From Pseudomonas gingeri (GTDB lineage: Bacteria; Pseudomonadota; Gammaproteobacteria; Pseudomonadales; Pseudomonadaceae): 64,000 nucleotides of DNA. Below, in pieces: positions 1 to 8,891 of this stretch. The stretch lies in assembly GCF_013385635.1 (NCBI RefSeq), contig NZ_JACAPR010000010.1, forward strand, positions 186,001 through 250,000, written 5' to 3'. The translations under genes and the position numbers were made by a program. Below the pieces are notes generated by a model that saw only the letters and a program-made list of their open reading frames with translations, was not told the origin of the DNA and made no database searches. Within the stretch, counting starts at the first letter, position 1; each line of letters begins with the position of its first letter.

Positions 1-1163
1 CCTTCGCCGCTGTTCTTCACCTCGATTCGTAGCCCGGACCCGGTCGTCTCCAGCCTGAGGCGGATCTCGCCACCTGCTGGGGTGAAGCGCAGGGCATTGT
101 CCAGCAGATTGGACAGGGCGCGGCGCAGCATGCTCCGGTCACCCGACAGGCTGGCCGCACCGTCGCGTGTCAGGCGCACCTGGTTGTCTTCCGCCAGCGG
201 CGCAAAGAACTCCAGCAGCACATCGAGCTCATCCGCCAGCTCAAGCGGCTCGCGCTTGGGGCTGAGCAGGCCATGGTCGGCTTTTGCCAGGTACAACATG
301 TCATTGACCAGTTGCGCCATCCATTGCAGTTCCTCAAGGTTGCTATGCAGGGCCTCGCGGTAATCTTCCAGCGGACGAGGGCGGGTCAGGGTGACCTGGG
401 TGTGGGTCAGCAGGTTCGACAGCGGCGTGCGCAACTCGTGGGCGATATCGGCGGAAAAGGCCGAGAGGCGCTGGAAGGAGTCTTCCAGGCGCCCGAGCAT
501 GGCATTGAAGGCCTGCGCGAGCTCGGCCAGTTCCGACGGCATCTGCCCGGTGGCCAGGCGATGGGTCAGGGAGTTGGCGGAGATGCTGCCTGCCACATCG
601 CTCATGCGCCGCAACGGACGCAGGCCGCTGCGCGCGGCCCAGGCGCCGAGCAGGGCGGTGGCCAGCGCCGAGAGGCTGACCGTCAGCCAGATCAGCTGTT
701 GCATGCGCTGCAGGAAGTGTTGGTGGTGGGTGATGTCGAGTATCAGGGTCAGTCGCGGCGAACCGGCCTGGCCGGGTGTCAGTGGGGCATTGAAGACCCG
801 GTAGGCGGTTCCGTCGATCTGCAGGCTGGTCAACCCCGGCTGCGCGGGCAGGACGTCGGGCAGGGAACGGGCGGCATTGAGCCAGGACTGGCCATCGGCG
901 CCATGGATTCTCAGGGCCAGGTCCGGCCTCAGGTTGATTTCGGCTTGCAGGCGTTCCACCTTGTGCTGGAAATCACCGAAGTCGTCCACCTGGCCGAGGG
1001 TGTTGCGCAGTGCCACCAGGCGACCGTCCAGCAACTGCTGGTCAAGCTCGATGAAGTGCGACTCGCTGGCGCGGCTGAACAGCACGCCGGCCACCAGTGA
1101 AACCATGGCGGTGCAGGCCGCGAACAACAGTGCCAGGCGGCCGGCGAGGGACAGGCGACGCAT
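1..1163 (-). CDS. Heavy-metal (copper-type) sensor histidine kinase, C-terminus cut by window edge
   Basis: Inner-membrane sensor kinase; 387 codons are visible before the left edge. Reading the complement from the ATG at 1163 gives a transmembrane helix at about residues 8-30, a periplasmic sensor region, a second helix at about 157-177, a HAMP segment, the phospho-acceptor motif FSADIAHELRTPL (His242) and the N-box NLLDNALRF (about 353-361). The ATP-binding G boxes lie beyond the edge. The ATG overlaps the stop of the response regulator (ATGA), so the two are translationally coupled. The CusS/CopS type fits the regulator and the divergent cupredoxin. The metal is inferred from context, not read from sensor residues. 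Confidence 0.9.
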   Translation of the reverse strand, partial: MRRLSLAGRLALLFAACTAMVSLVAGVLFSRASESHFIELDQQLLDGRLVALRNTLGQVDDFGDFQHKVERLQAEINLRPDLALRIHGADGQSWLNAARSLPDVLPAQPGLTSLQIDGTAYRVFNAPLTPGQAGSPRLTLILDITHHQHFLQRMQQLIWLTVSLSALATALLGAWAARSGLRPLRRMSDVAGSISANSLTHRLATGQMPSELAELAQAFNAMLGRLEDSFQRLSAFSADIAHELRTPLSNLLTHTQVTLTRPRPLEDYREALHSNLEELQWMAQLVNDMLYLAKADHGLLSPKREPLELADELDVLLEFFAPLAEDNQVRLTRDGAASLSGDRSMLRRALSNLLDNALRFTPAGGEIRLRLETTGSGLRIEVKNSGE

Positions 1164-1846
1164 CAGAGCGCCCGCTCTTCAAGCACGTAGCCCATGCCGC
1201 GCACGGTATGGATCAGTTTGTTCGGATGGGGATCGTCGATTTTCAGGCGCAGACGGCGGATGGCCACTTCGATGACATTGGTGTCGCTGTCGAAATTCAT
1301 GTCCCAGACCTGGGAGGCGATCAGCGATTTGGGCAGCACTTCACCCTGGCGGCGCAGGAGCATTTCCAACAGGGCGAACTCCTTGGCGGTCAGGTCGATG
1401 CGCTGGCCCGCCCGCTCGACCCGGCGGCGAATCAGGTCCAGGCGCAGGTCGGCCACCTGCAGGCTGGTTTCCTGGGTATTGCCGCCGCCGCCACGCCGCA
1501 GCAGGCTGCGTACCCGCGCGAGCAGTTCGGAGAAGGCGAAAGGCTTGACCAGGTAGTCGTCGGCACCGAGTTCCAGGCCGTGCACGCGGTCTTCGACCGC
1601 ATCGCGGGCGGTCAGGAACAGTACCGGGATGTCCAGGCCGGCCGCGCGCACCGCTTGCAGGATCTGCCAGCCATCACGGCCGGGCAGCATCACGTCGAGG
1701 ATCAGCAGGTCGTAGTCGCCAGTCAGCGCCAGGTGCTGGCCGGTGGTGCCGTCCGCCACCAGTTCGCTGTTGAACCCGGCCTCGTTCAGGCCCTGACGCA
1801 GGTAATGGCCGGTTTTCGCTTGGTCTTCGACGATCAGCAGTTTCAT
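1163..1846 (-). CDS. Heavy-metal response regulator, OmpR/PhoB family (CopR/CusR-like)
   Basis: A 227-residue two-domain response regulator. The receiver domain has the acidic pair near residues 7-8, phospho-acceptor Asp51 in [12 protein letters not shown] and conserved Lys101 in LVKPF. A winged-helix OmpR-type DNA-binding domain fills about residues 125-225. It is the first gene of the regulator-kinase pair and overlaps the kinase start by 4 nt. The divergent gene encodes a copper-binding-type periplasmic protein and the intergenic region holds a CusR/CopR-like box, so it most likely activates copper-resistance genes and itself. Silver or another metal cannot be excluded. Confidence 0.93.
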   Translation of the reverse strand: MKLLIVEDQAKTGHYLRQGLNEAGFNSELVADGTTGQHLALTGDYDLLILDVMLPGRDGWQILQAVRAAGLDIPVLFLTARDAVEDRVHGLELGADDYLVKPFAFSELLARVRSLLRRGGGGNTQETSLQVADLRLDLIRRRVERAGQRIDLTAKEFALLEMLLRRQGEVLPKSLIASQVWDMNFDSDTNVIEVAIRRLRLKIDDPHPNKLIHTVRGMGYVLEERAL

Positions 1847-1909
1847 GGATGGCTCATGGCAAATGGAACAATGACGTTATACAGGTGGCCCGGCTGCTCC
1901 GGCCCAAGC

Positions 1910-1924
1910 TGACAAAGTTGTAAT
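1910..1924. promoter_or_regulatory. CopR/CusR-type operator box
   Basis: TGACAAAGTTGTAAT matches the interrupted dyad TGACAA-N2-TTGTnAT known for CusR/PcoR/CopR-family copper regulators. It lies between the divergent response regulator (start 1846) and the cupredoxin gene (start 2002), a position from which it could serve both promoters. The match is visible; binding is inferred. Confidence 0.65.
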
Positions 1925-2001
1925 CTGTTCGTCAGCTTGCTGGCAGCGGTCCGCTTCTACAGTCTTGCACAGAGTGAAGCCCATCCCGTTGGAGTGTGAG
2001 T

Positions 2002-2541
2002 ATGTTTGTTTGTACTGGGTTTGTGCGTAACAGCCTGGTGTTTGCAGGTCTGCTGGTACTGGGCTTTCCGGCCTGGGCTGCACCGGCCGCGCATTATGAT
2101 TTCGGTCAGCCGGCGCCTGCGGCGAAGGCCACCCGCACGATCGAGGTGACCATGACCGATATCGCTTTCAGCGCCAGGGAACTGGAGGTCAAGGCCGGTG
2201 AGACCGTGCGTTTCGTGCTGGTCAATAAAGGTCATCTGCTGCATGAGTTCAATCTCGGCGAGGCCTCGATGCATGCCGAGCACCAGCAGGAAATGCTCAA
2301 GATGCAGCAATCTGGCATGTTGACGCCGACCGGAATGCAGATGGCCGGGATGGATCATTCCGCCATGGCGGGCATGGATCATGGGATGAAGCATGACGAT
2401 CCCAACAGCGTGCTGGTGGAGCCGGGCAAGACCGCCGAGCTGACCTGGACGTTCAGCAAGGCCGACAACCTGCAGTTTGCCTGCAACATCCCTGGTCATT
2501 ACCAGGCGGGCATGGTCGGTCAACTGAAAATCGACCGCTGA
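2002..2541 (+). CDS. Periplasmic Met/His-rich cupredoxin, copper resistance (CopI-like)
   Basis: A 179-residue secreted blue-copper-fold protein. An N-terminal signal peptide ends near GFPAWA-AP. A cupredoxin domain follows with a type-1-like ligand set visible as His81 (LLHEF), Cys161 (FACNIPGH), His166 and Met171. Between the first His and the Cys lies an inserted Met/His-rich loop (about residues 90-131, repeated AGMDH units) typical of copper-scavenging periplasmic proteins. ATG 2002 is preferred over GTG 1996 because GGAG at 1991-1994 is correctly spaced only for the ATG. The divergent copper two-component system supports a role in copper tolerance. A redox or oxidase role is an alternative. 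Confidence 0.85.
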   Translation: MFVCTGFVRNSLVFAGLLVLGFPAWAAPAAHYDFGQPAPAAKATRTIEVTMTDIAFSARELEVKAGETVRFVLVNKGHLLHEFNLGEASMHAEHQQEMLKMQQSGMLTPTGMQMAGMDHSAMAGMDHGMKHDDPNSVLVEPGKTAELTWTFSKADNLQFACNIPGHYQAGMVGQLKIDR

Positions 2542-2579
2542 GCCGGTCGGGTGGTATCCCCACGCTGAAAGCCGGACGT

Positions 2580-2610
2580 AAACCCGATAGACTTGTCGGG
2601 TTTATTCTTT
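2580..2610 (+). terminator. Rho-independent terminator after the cupredoxin gene
   Basis: AAACCCGA (2580-2587) pairs with TCGGGTTT (2596-2603) and is followed by ATTCTTT. It sits about 40 nt after the cupredoxin stop and just before queF, so queF probably has its own promoter or depends on readthrough. Confidence 0.6.
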
Positions 2611-2622
2611 CAGGTTTCCGTT

Positions 2623-3453
2623 ATGCATCCCGCAGCCGAACACTCGCCGCTGGGCAAGTCCAGTGAGTACATTGCCACTTATACCCCGTCCTTGCTGTTC
2701 CCGATCCCGCGCGCGGCGAAATGGGCCGAGCTGGGCCTGAGCGCCGAGACCTTGCCTTATCGGGGCGTGGATTTCTGGAACTGCTTCGAGCTTTCCTGGC
2801 TGTTGCCGTCGGGCAAGCCGGTGGTGGCGATCGGCGAGTTCAGCATTCCCGCGGACTCCCCGAATATCATCGAGTCCAAGTCCTTCAAGCTGTACCTCAA
2901 CTCCTTGAACCAGACACCGTTTGCCGATACGGCGAGCCTGGAGGCGGTGCTGCGCGCCGATCTCTCGGCAGCGGCCGGAAAGCCTGTGGGCGTGCGGGTC
3001 CGTTCCTTGAGCGAGGTGCAGGTCGAGGGTGTGGTGGCCTTGCCGGGCGTGTGTATTGATGACCTGGAGATCAGTGTCAGCGACTATGCCCACCCGCGCC
3101 CCGAGCTGTTGCGTTGCGATGAGTCGCGGCGGGTCGAGGAGAGCGTGCACAGCCATCTGCTCAAGTCCAATTGCCCGGTCACCAGCCAGCCGGACTGGGG
3201 CAGCGTGGTTGTCGAGTATCGTGGTGCGGCGCTGGATCACGCGAGCCTGCTGGCGTATCTGGTGAGCTTCCGCCAGCACTCGGACTTTCACGAGCAGTGC
3301 GTGGAGCGGATCTTCCTCGATCTACAGCGTTTGCTGAAGCCGGAGAAATTGACGGTGTATGCGCGTTATGTACGGCGGGGTGGGCTGGATATCAATCCGT
3401 ACCGCAGCACCGAGGCGGTCGAGTTCCAGAACCTGCGGTTGGTTCGGCAGTAA
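2623..3453 (+). CDS. queF: NADPH-dependent 7-cyano-7-deazaguanine reductase QueF
   Basis: Reduces preQ0 to preQ1, the last free-base step of queuosine biosynthesis, in the cytoplasm. At 276 residues it is the long two-domain (E. coli-type) form. The family motif [11 protein letters not shown] is present at about 84-94. The nucleophilic cysteine that forms the thioimide with preQ0 is Cys184 in [12 protein letters not shown], with the following Asp near 191. [12 protein letters not shown] near the C-terminus is also typical. ATG 2623 is chosen over the upstream TTG 2593 because it matches the family N-terminus and the upstream codons overlap the terminator. It appears to be a single-gene unit. 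Confidence 0.96.
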   Translation: MHPAAEHSPLGKSSEYIATYTPSLLFPIPRAAKWAELGLSAETLPYRGVDFWNCFELSWLLPSGKPVVAIGEFSIPADSPNIIESKSFKLYLNSLNQTPFADTASLEAVLRADLSAAAGKPVGVRVRSLSEVQVEGVVALPGVCIDDLEISVSDYAHPRPELLRCDESRRVEESVHSHLLKSNCPVTSQPDWGSVVVEYRGAALDHASLLAYLVSFRQHSDFHEQCVERIFLDLQRLLKPEKLTVYARYVRRGGLDINPYRSTEAVEFQNLRLVRQ

Positions 3454-3470
3454 GGTTGAACGCTAACCTT

Positions 3471-3553
3471 GTGGGAGCTGGCTTGCCGGCGATGGCGATC
3501 GAAAGGACGATGCAAAACTCCAGGGCCTCATCGCCGGCAAGCCGGCTCCCACA
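3471..3553. repeat. REP/REPIN-type inverted repeat
   Basis: GTGGGAGCTGGCTTGCCGGC at 3471 is mirrored by the near-complement ending in GGCTCCCAC at 3553 around a 30-40 nt centre. This is the typical fluorescent-pseudomonad REP sequence arranged as a pair (REPIN). It lies between the convergent queF and acnB genes. Confidence 0.85.
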
Positions 3554-3612
3554 GGTTTTATAGCGTTTTCAAGGCCATGTTTCCCTGGGTAAAAATCAGA
3601 TTTGCGCAGGCA

Positions 3613-3645
3613 TAAAAAAGCCCCGACTCGTCGGGGCTTTTTCTA
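3613..3645 (-). terminator. Rho-independent terminator for acnB (bidirectional)
   Basis: AAAAAAGCCCCGAC, a 2-nt centre and GTCGGGGCTTTTT form a strong GC stem with A/T tails on both sides. It lies just past the acnB stop and can also stop transcription coming from queF. Confidence 0.9.
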
Positions 3646-3658
3646 TTGCGCGTGTTGC

Positions 3659-6259
3659 TTAGGCTTGAACGACCGGGATCTTGGCGTTCGCTGCGGCTTC
3701 ACGGAACTCGGCGATCTGGTCGAAGCTGAGGTAGCGGTAGACATCGGCAGCCATGCTGTCGATCTTGCCCGCGTACTCCATGTATTCCTCGACGGTCGGC
3801 AGGCGACCCAGGATCGATGCCACGGACGCCAGCTCGGCCGAAGCCAGGTAGACGTTCGCGCCGTCGCCCAGACGGTTCGGGAAGTTACGGGTCGACGTCG
3901 ACACCACGGTGGAGTTCGGTTCTACCCGTGCCTGGTTACCCATGCACAGCGAGCAGCCCGGCATTTCCATGCGCGCGCCAGCCTTGCCGTAGATGCCGTA
4001 GTAGCCTTCCTCGGTCAGCTGGTGAGCGTCCATCTTGGTCGGCGGCGACAGCCACAGGCGAGTTGGCAACTGCCCCTTGACCTGATCCAGCAACTTGCCC
4101 GCAGCGCGGAAGTGGCCGATGTTGGTCATGCAGGAACCGATGAACACTTCGTCGATCTTCTCGCCGGCAACGCTGGACAGCAGGCGGGCATCGTCCGGGT
4201 CGTTCGGCGCGCAGAGCACAGGCTCCTTGACGTCGGCCAGGTCGATTTCGATGATTTCGGCGTACTCGGCGTCCTTGTCGGCTTCCAGCAGCTCAGGGTT
4301 GGCGACCCAGGCTTCCATCGCCTGTGCACGACGCTCCAGGGTGCGGGCATCGCCGTAGCCTTCGCCGATCATCCAGCGCAGCAGGGTGATGTTCGACTTC
4401 AGGTACTCGGCGATCGACTCTTTCGACAGCTTGATGGTGCAACCGGCGGCGGAACGTTCGGCCGAGGCGTCGGACAGTTCGAAAGCCTGTTCGACGGTCA
4501 GGGTTTCCAGGCCTTCGATTTCCAGGATGCGGCCGGAGAAGGCGTTCTTCTTGCCTTTCTTCTCGACGGTCAACAGACCTTTCTGGATGGCGTAGTAAGG
4601 GATGGCGTGGACCAGGTCACGCAGGGTGACGCCTGGCTGCAGCTTGCCCTTGAAACGCACCAGGATGGATTCAGGCATGTCCAGTGGCATCACGCCAGTG
4701 GCGGCGGCGAAAGCCACCAGACCTGAACCGGCCGGGAACGAGATGCCGATCGGGAAGCGGGTGTGGGAGTCACCACCGGTGCCGACGGTGTCCGGCAGCA
4801 GCATGCGGTTCAGCCAGCTGTGGATGATGCCGTCGCCCGGACGCAGGGAAACACCGCCACGGGTCATGATGAAGTCAGGCAGGGTGTGGTGCGTGGTGAC
4901 GTCGATCGGCTTCGGATAGGCCGCGGTGTGGCAGAACGACTGCATGACCAGGTCGGTGGAGAAGCCCAGGCAAGCCAGGTCTTTCAGTTCGTCGCGAGTC
5001 ATCGGGCCAGTGGTGTCCTGGGAACCGACGGTGGTCATCTTCGGCTCGCAGTAGGTGCCAGGGCGAACGCCTGTCACGCCGCAGGCCTTGCCGACCATTT
5101 TCTGCGCCAGGGTGTAGCCTTTGGTGCTTTCTGCCGGGGCTTCCGGCAGCTTGAACAGGGTCGAAGGTGGCAGGCCCAGTTCGGCACGCGCCTTCTCGGT
5201 CAGGCCACGGCCGATGATCAGCGGGATACGACCGCCGGCACGGACTTCGTCGAGCAGTACCGGAGTCTTCATTTCGAAGGTGGCCAGGACTTCATCGCTG
5301 TTGTGCTTGGTGACTTTGCCAGCATGCGGGTACAGGTCGATCACGTCGCCCATGTTCATGTTGGTGACGTCGAACTCGATTGGCAGTGCGCCAGCATCTT
5401 CCATGGTGTTGTAGAAGATCGGGGCAATCTTGCTGCCGAAGCAGAAGCCGCCTGCGCGCTTGTTCGGCACGTAGGGAACGTCGTCACCGAAGAACCACAG
5501 TACCGAGTTGGTTGCCGATTTACGCGACGAACCGGTACCGACCACGTCACCGACGTAGGCGATCGGGAAGCCGTCGTTACGCATCTGCTCGATCTGTTTC
5601 ATCGGGCCGATGGCGCCTTGCTGGTCCGGAACGATGCCGTCACGGGCCATTTTCAGCATGGCCAGGGCGTGCAGCGGGATGTCAGGACGCGACCAGGCAT
5701 CTGGAGCAGGGGACAGGTCGTCGGTGTTGGTTTCGCCGGTGACCTTGAACACGCGCAGGCTGATCTTGTCGGCCAGGGTCGGGCGGTTCTTGAACCACTC
5801 GCCATCGGCCCAGGACTGGATCACGGCCTTGGCGTGGGCGTTGCCGTTCTTGGCTTTTTCCGCGACGTCGTGGAAGGCATCGAACATCAACAGGGTGTGC
5901 TTGAGTTGCGCGGCGGCAACCGGTGCCAGCTCGGCGTCGTCCAGCAGGTCGACCAGGGTCACGATGTTGTAGCCGCCTTGCATGGTGCCGAGCAGTTCAA
6001 CAGCGCGTTTCTTGTCGATCAGGGGGGATTTGACTTCACCCTTGGCCAGGGCGGAAAGGAAACCAGCCTTGACGTAGGCCGCTTCGTCCACTCCAGGTGG
6101 AACGCGGTTGGTGATCAAGTCAACGAGGAAAGCTTCTTCGCCAGCCGGGGGATTCTTCAGCAGCTCGACCAGGCCTGCGGTTTGTTCGGCGTTAAGCGGC
6201 TGGGGCACGATACCCAGGGCTGCGCGCTCTTCGATATGTTTGCGGTAGGCTTCAAGCAC
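3659..6259 (-). CDS. acnB: Bifunctional aconitate hydratase 2 / 2-methylisocitrate dehydratase AcnB
   Basis: TCA-cycle aconitase: a [4Fe-4S] enzyme converting citrate to isocitrate, and in this family able to dehydrate 2-methylisocitrate. With GTG 6259 as start the product is 866 residues, matching the usual AcnB length and N-terminus ([16 protein letters not shown]); AGGG in the leader gives the ribosome site. ATGs further upstream would add an unrelated extension. The cluster cysteines appear in [10 protein letters not shown] and [10 protein letters not shown] near the C-terminus. The N-terminal HEAT-like domain typical of AcnB precedes the swivel domain. Single gene with a long leader containing a 16-bp inverted repeat. 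Confidence 0.97.
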   Translation of the reverse strand: MLEAYRKHIEERAALGIVPQPLNAEQTAGLVELLKNPPAGEEAFLVDLITNRVPPGVDEAAYVKAGFLSALAKGEVKSPLIDKKRAVELLGTMQGGYNIVTLVDLLDDAELAPVAAAQLKHTLLMFDAFHDVAEKAKNGNAHAKAVIQSWADGEWFKNRPTLADKISLRVFKVTGETNTDDLSPAPDAWSRPDIPLHALAMLKMARDGIVPDQQGAIGPMKQIEQMRNDGFPIAYVGDVVGTGSSRKSATNSVLWFFGDDVPYVPNKRAGGFCFGSKIAPIFYNTMEDAGALPIEFDVTNMNMGDVIDLYPHAGKVTKHNSDEVLATFEMKTPVLLDEVRAGGRIPLIIGRGLTEKARAELGLPPSTLFKLPEAPAESTKGYTLAQKMVGKACGVTGVRPGTYCEPKMTTVGSQDTTGPMTRDELKDLACLGFSTDLVMQSFCHTAAYPKPIDVTTHHTLPDFIMTRGGVSLRPGDGIIHSWLNRMLLPDTVGTGGDSHTRFPIGISFPAGSGLVAFAAATGVMPLDMPESILVRFKGKLQPGVTLRDLVHAIPYYAIQKGLLTVEKKGKKNAFSGRILEIEGLETLTVEQAFELSDASAERSAAGCTIKLSKESIAEYLKSNITLLRWMIGEGYGDARTLERRAQAMEAWVANPELLEADKDAEYAEIIEIDLADVKEPVLCAPNDPDDARLLSSVAGEKIDEVFIGSCMTNIGHFRAAGKLLDQVKGQLPTRLWLSPPTKMDAHQLTEEGYYGIYGKAGARMEMPGCSLCMGNQARVEPNSTVVSTSTRNFPNRLGDGANVYLASAELASVASILGRLPTVEEYMEYAGKIDSMAADVYRYLSFDQIAEFREAAANAKIPVVQA

Positions 6260-6380
6260 AGTTATTACCCTCATCAGTGGTCCCAAATGGGTGTCCGGGA
6301 CGCTCATCCAGAAATGCTCGACTCTCATGCGCTGCAGGGCTTTTTGAGCCGTTTAGCCAGAGGTTCGGAGATTTCCAACA

Positions 6381-6515
6381 GAAGCTGTTTTCAAAGTTTT
6401 ACGCCTTCGGAACGGGAGCAGATGAGGGTCGGCACAGGGACTTCCTGGCGGAAATTCCTGCGCCAACGCCGTTCTTCAGGATCAACTGTGCTCGTGACGC
6501 TTTGAAAACAGCTTC
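6381..6515 (-). repeat. Long-range perfect inverted repeat in the acnB leader region
   Basis: GAAGCTGTTTTCAAAG at 6381-6396 is exactly complementary to CTTTGAAAACAGCTTC at 6500-6515, separated by 103 nt. It lies 120-260 nt upstream of the acnB start, where a promoter or long 5' leader would be. It could be a long stem in the leader RNA, paired regulator sites, or a relic of an inserted element. The 6260-6663 gap contains no other gene I can support. Confidence 0.7.
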
Positions 6516-6663
6516 CAACGGACATTGGCGCCTAAAAAGGCAGGCCGATTCTACGGCATATTCCAGAGAAAGGTAAGTTAAGCCCTACAGGTTCGGGGGT
6601 GACCCTTCTTAGACAAAGGGCTAACATGCGGACCTGTTTAGCTTTTCCGCGTGTTTCCCGCCC

Positions 6664-7134
6664 ATGTCCAATCAGACCATCAAGACTCCCTGCGTCGGCC
6701 TCTGCTCCACTGTTTACGGTGATCTGGTGTGTCGCGGCTGCAAGCGCTTCCACCATGAAGTGATCCACTGGAACGGTTACAACGAGGAGGAGAAGCGTGC
6801 GGTCTGGCTGCGTCTGGAACAGTTGCTGGTGCAGGTGATGGTGGCCAAGCTGGAGGTGTTCGATCCGGTCAGGCTGCGCGAGCAACTGGAAGCCCGCAAG
6901 ATTCGCTTCGTGCCGCATCAGTCGGAATATTGCTGGGCTTATCAATTGATTGCCCGCGGCGCCCGGGTGATCAGCCAGCTGGATGCCTATGGCATGGTGT
7001 TGCTGCCGGAGTTCCGCGACTGGAACCTGCCCGAACTGCGCGATGCCATTGATCGGGAATTTTTCCTGCTGTCCGAAGCACACTACCAGCGTTACATCGC
7101 GCCGGGGTTTCTCAAGGACGCGTTCGGCGCCTGA
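6664..7134 (+). CDS. DUF1289 domain-containing protein
   Basis: A 156-residue cytoplasmic protein. Its N-terminal 50 residues carry the DUF1289 cysteine pattern (TPCVGLC near 8-14, then VCRGCKRFHHEV near 23-34), which suggests a small metal- or cluster-binding module. It is followed by the family's WNGYNEEEKRAVW segment. The rest is a less conserved helical extension, longer than minimal DUF1289 proteins. Function unknown. It stands alone between acnB and the stress protein. Confidence 0.85.
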   Translation: MSNQTIKTPCVGLCSTVYGDLVCRGCKRFHHEVIHWNGYNEEEKRAVWLRLEQLLVQVMVAKLEVFDPVRLREQLEARKIRFVPHQSEYCWAYQLIARGARVISQLDAYGMVLLPEFRDWNLPELRDAIDREFFLLSEAHYQRYIAPGFLKDAFGA

Positions 7135-7148
7135 GAAACCTGTCGCGG

Positions 7149-7175
7149 GCCTGCGGTTCCTGCTTTCGCGCAGGC
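7149..7175. terminator. Hairpin between convergent genes, possible terminator
   Basis: GCCTGCG (7149-7155) pairs with CGCAGGC (7169-7175) in the 42-nt gap between the convergent DUF1289 and universal stress genes. It has no clear U tract, so assignment as a terminator is tentative. Confidence 0.4.
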
Positions 7176-7176
7176 T

Positions 7177-8037
7177 TCAACCCCTGGCCAGTTCCTCCAG
7201 GTGATCGGTGATTTCCTGGGTCTTGAGCACCAGGACATCGCTTTCCAGTGAGTCCAGGACCACTTCGGCGGTATTGCCGATCAGCGCCCCCGAGATCCCG
7301 TTGCGCGCCACCGTACCGATGACCGTGACCGCCGCGCCGAGCTTGTGGGCCATGTGCGGGATCAGCACATCCGCGGGGCCTTCGGCGACGTGCAGGTGTT
7401 CGTCGTCGACATCGAACTCCGCCTGGAAGGCCCGGCACTGATCGCGATAGCGGGCCTCGATGGTTTCCTTGAGCTGATATACCGGGTCGGCGGCCGAGAG
7501 CATGGGCGAGGGGTGCGCGGTGATCACGTGCAGTCGGCCTTTGGCGAGGCTGGCGATGTCATAGCCATGATCGATGATATTGGCATGCAGGTGCCGGTGT
7601 TCTTCGTCCGAGTTGCCGACATCCACTGCGGCGAGGATCACCCCGCCGGCCCATGGCGTTTCGGTCTTGACCATCAAGACCGCGCAGGGGCAGAAACGCA
7701 GCAGTTTCCAGTCTGATGGCGTCAGCAAGGCCTTTTTCAGCGGGCTGTCCGGGCGGTGTTGCTTGATCACCAGCCCGCAGCCTTCGGCCTGTTGTACGCC
7801 GATGATGGTGTCGTGCAGGGTCTTTTCCCAGGCCTGTTCCGCGGTGGCGCTGTAGCCGTCGTCATGCAGTTGGCTCTTGAGCAGCGAGAGCAGGGCGCTG
7901 TGATCATGCTTGGGGTCGCACATCAGCAGGTGCAGGTGCGCATCCGTGACCTTGGCGATCAGTTTGGCCCGATTGAGCGCCAGGCTGTGGGCGTGTTCAG
8001 GGTCGAGTATCACCAGAATGCTGCGGATGGCTTGCAT
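7177..8037 (-). CDS. Universal stress protein, tandem UspA domains (UspE-like)
   Basis: A 286-residue cytoplasmic protein of two Usp domains. The first starts with IRSILVILDPEHAHSLAL; the second ends with the nucleotide-loop-like VIGTVARNGISGALIGNTAEVVL (described here over about residues 235-257). ATG 8037 is chosen because GGAG is placed correctly and the preceding codons are promoter sequence. A perfect Anr/FNR box lies about 42 nt upstream of the predicted start of transcription. This matches the known control of several Pseudomonas Usp proteins by Anr during oxygen limitation. Likely role: anaerobic or stationary-phase survival. Confidence 0.9.
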   Translation of the reverse strand: MQAIRSILVILDPEHAHSLALNRAKLIAKVTDAHLHLLMCDPKHDHSALLSLLKSQLHDDGYSATAEQAWEKTLHDTIIGVQQAEGCGLVIKQHRPDSPLKKALLTPSDWKLLRFCPCAVLMVKTETPWAGGVILAAVDVGNSDEEHRHLHANIIDHGYDIASLAKGRLHVITAHPSPMLSAADPVYQLKETIEARYRDQCRAFQAEFDVDDEHLHVAEGPADVLIPHMAHKLGAAVTVIGTVARNGISGALIGNTAEVVLDSLESDVLVLKTQEITDHLEELARG

Positions 8038-8078
8038 GATCGGGTTTCTCCGAAGGGGCTGAAGGCGACGTATACACA

Positions 8079-8084
8079 ACTATA
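8079..8084 (-). promoter_or_regulatory. -10 element of the universal stress protein promoter
   Basis: TATAGT on the minus strand. It puts transcription start near 8072 and the centre of the Anr box at about -42, the standard class II activator position. Confidence 0.55.
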
Positions 8085-8107
8085 GTTGCACTGCGCCGAC
8101 TCTGAAC

Positions 8108-8121
8108 TTGATGCATATCAA
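8108..8121. promoter_or_regulatory. Anr/FNR binding box
   Basis: TTGATGCATATCAA is a perfect TTGAT-N4-ATCAA dyad. It lies between the divergent stress protein and miaE genes. Spacing to the minus-strand -10 fits class II activation of the stress gene; spacing to the plus-strand TATAAT at 8154 is about 52 nt to the start site. Confidence 0.85.
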
Positions 8122-8153
8122 GGCAGGTGGCTGGTGGTCCTGCCCGGGACCCG

Positions 8154-8159
8154 TATAAT
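8154..8159 (+). promoter_or_regulatory. -10 element of the miaE promoter
   Basis: A perfect TATAAT, about 118 nt upstream of the miaE start. The matching -35 position (CTGGTG) is weak, so the promoter may depend on an activator or simply be modest. Confidence 0.5.
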
Positions 8160-8276
8160 CGGCGACCCTGAGTTGCCTGATTCCCTTCTGTCCTGCGAGC
8201 CCGTGTCTGTGAGCCCCATGTTGCCGATTCTTTCGTTGTTCGACCCTGCGTGCCCCGTACTGGCGGGAGCCTTCCT

Positions 8277-8891
8277 GTGAGTCTGCCGGAAATCCATGAA
8301 TTCCTCGGCTGCCGGACGCCGGACGGTTGGGTGCGAGCGGCGCTGGCCGACCAGGAAACGCTGCTGATCGACCACAAGAACTGTGAGTTCAAGGCGGCGA
8401 GCACGGCCCTGAGCCTGATTGCCAAGTACCACTCCCATGTCGACCTGATCAACCTGATGTCACGGCTGGCCCGGGAGGAACTGGTGCATCACGAGCAGGT
8501 CATGCGCCTGATGAAGCGTCGCAAGATCGAACTGCGGCAACTGTCCGCCGGCCGCTACGCCTCGGGACTGCGCAAGGTGGTGCGCAGCCACGAGCCGGTG
8601 AAGCTGGTGGATACCCTGGTGGTCGGCGCCTTTATCGAAGCGCGCAGTTGCGAGCGTTTCGAAGCCCTGGTGCCGCATCTTGACGAAGAACTGGGCAAGT
8701 TCTACTTCGGCTTGCTCAAGAGCGAAGCGCGGCATTTCCAGGGCTATCTGAAACTGGCCTATCAATACGGCGATGCCGACGATATCGGCCGGGTCATCGA
8801 AAAAGTGCGGGCGGTCGAACAGGAACTGATCGAGTCGCCGGATATCGAGTTCAGGTTCCACAGCGGTGTGCCCGCCACGGCTATCGCTTAG
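8277..8891 (+). CDS. miaE: tRNA-(ms2io6A)-hydroxylase MiaE
   Basis: Oxygen-dependent non-haem di-iron enzyme that hydroxylates the isopentenyl group of ms2i6A at tRNA position 37. The 204-residue product is a four-helix-bundle protein with ferritin-like iron ligands: the REELVHHEQV helix (Glu and His ligands) and later EARSCERF and SEARHFQGY. GTG 8277 is chosen since GGGAG precedes it by 7 nt and the N-terminus then matches the family; the ATG at 8250 lacks this. It stands divergent from an Anr-boxed stress gene and convergent with hicB, whose stop it overlaps by 4 nt. Confidence 0.93.
   Translation: MSLPEIHEFLGCRTPDGWVRAALADQETLLIDHKNCEFKAASTALSLIAKYHSHVDLINLMSRLAREELVHHEQVMRLMKRRKIELRQLSAGRYASGLRKVVRSHEPVKLVDTLVVGAFIEARSCERFEALVPHLDEELGKFYFGLLKSEARHFQGYLKLAYQYGDADDIGRVIEKVRAVEQELIESPDIEFRFHSGVPATAIA

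Noticed and set aside
4763..6505. 580-codon open frame on the plus strand
   Set aside because: Antisense to acnB, which is certain; the composition is that of a mirror frame.
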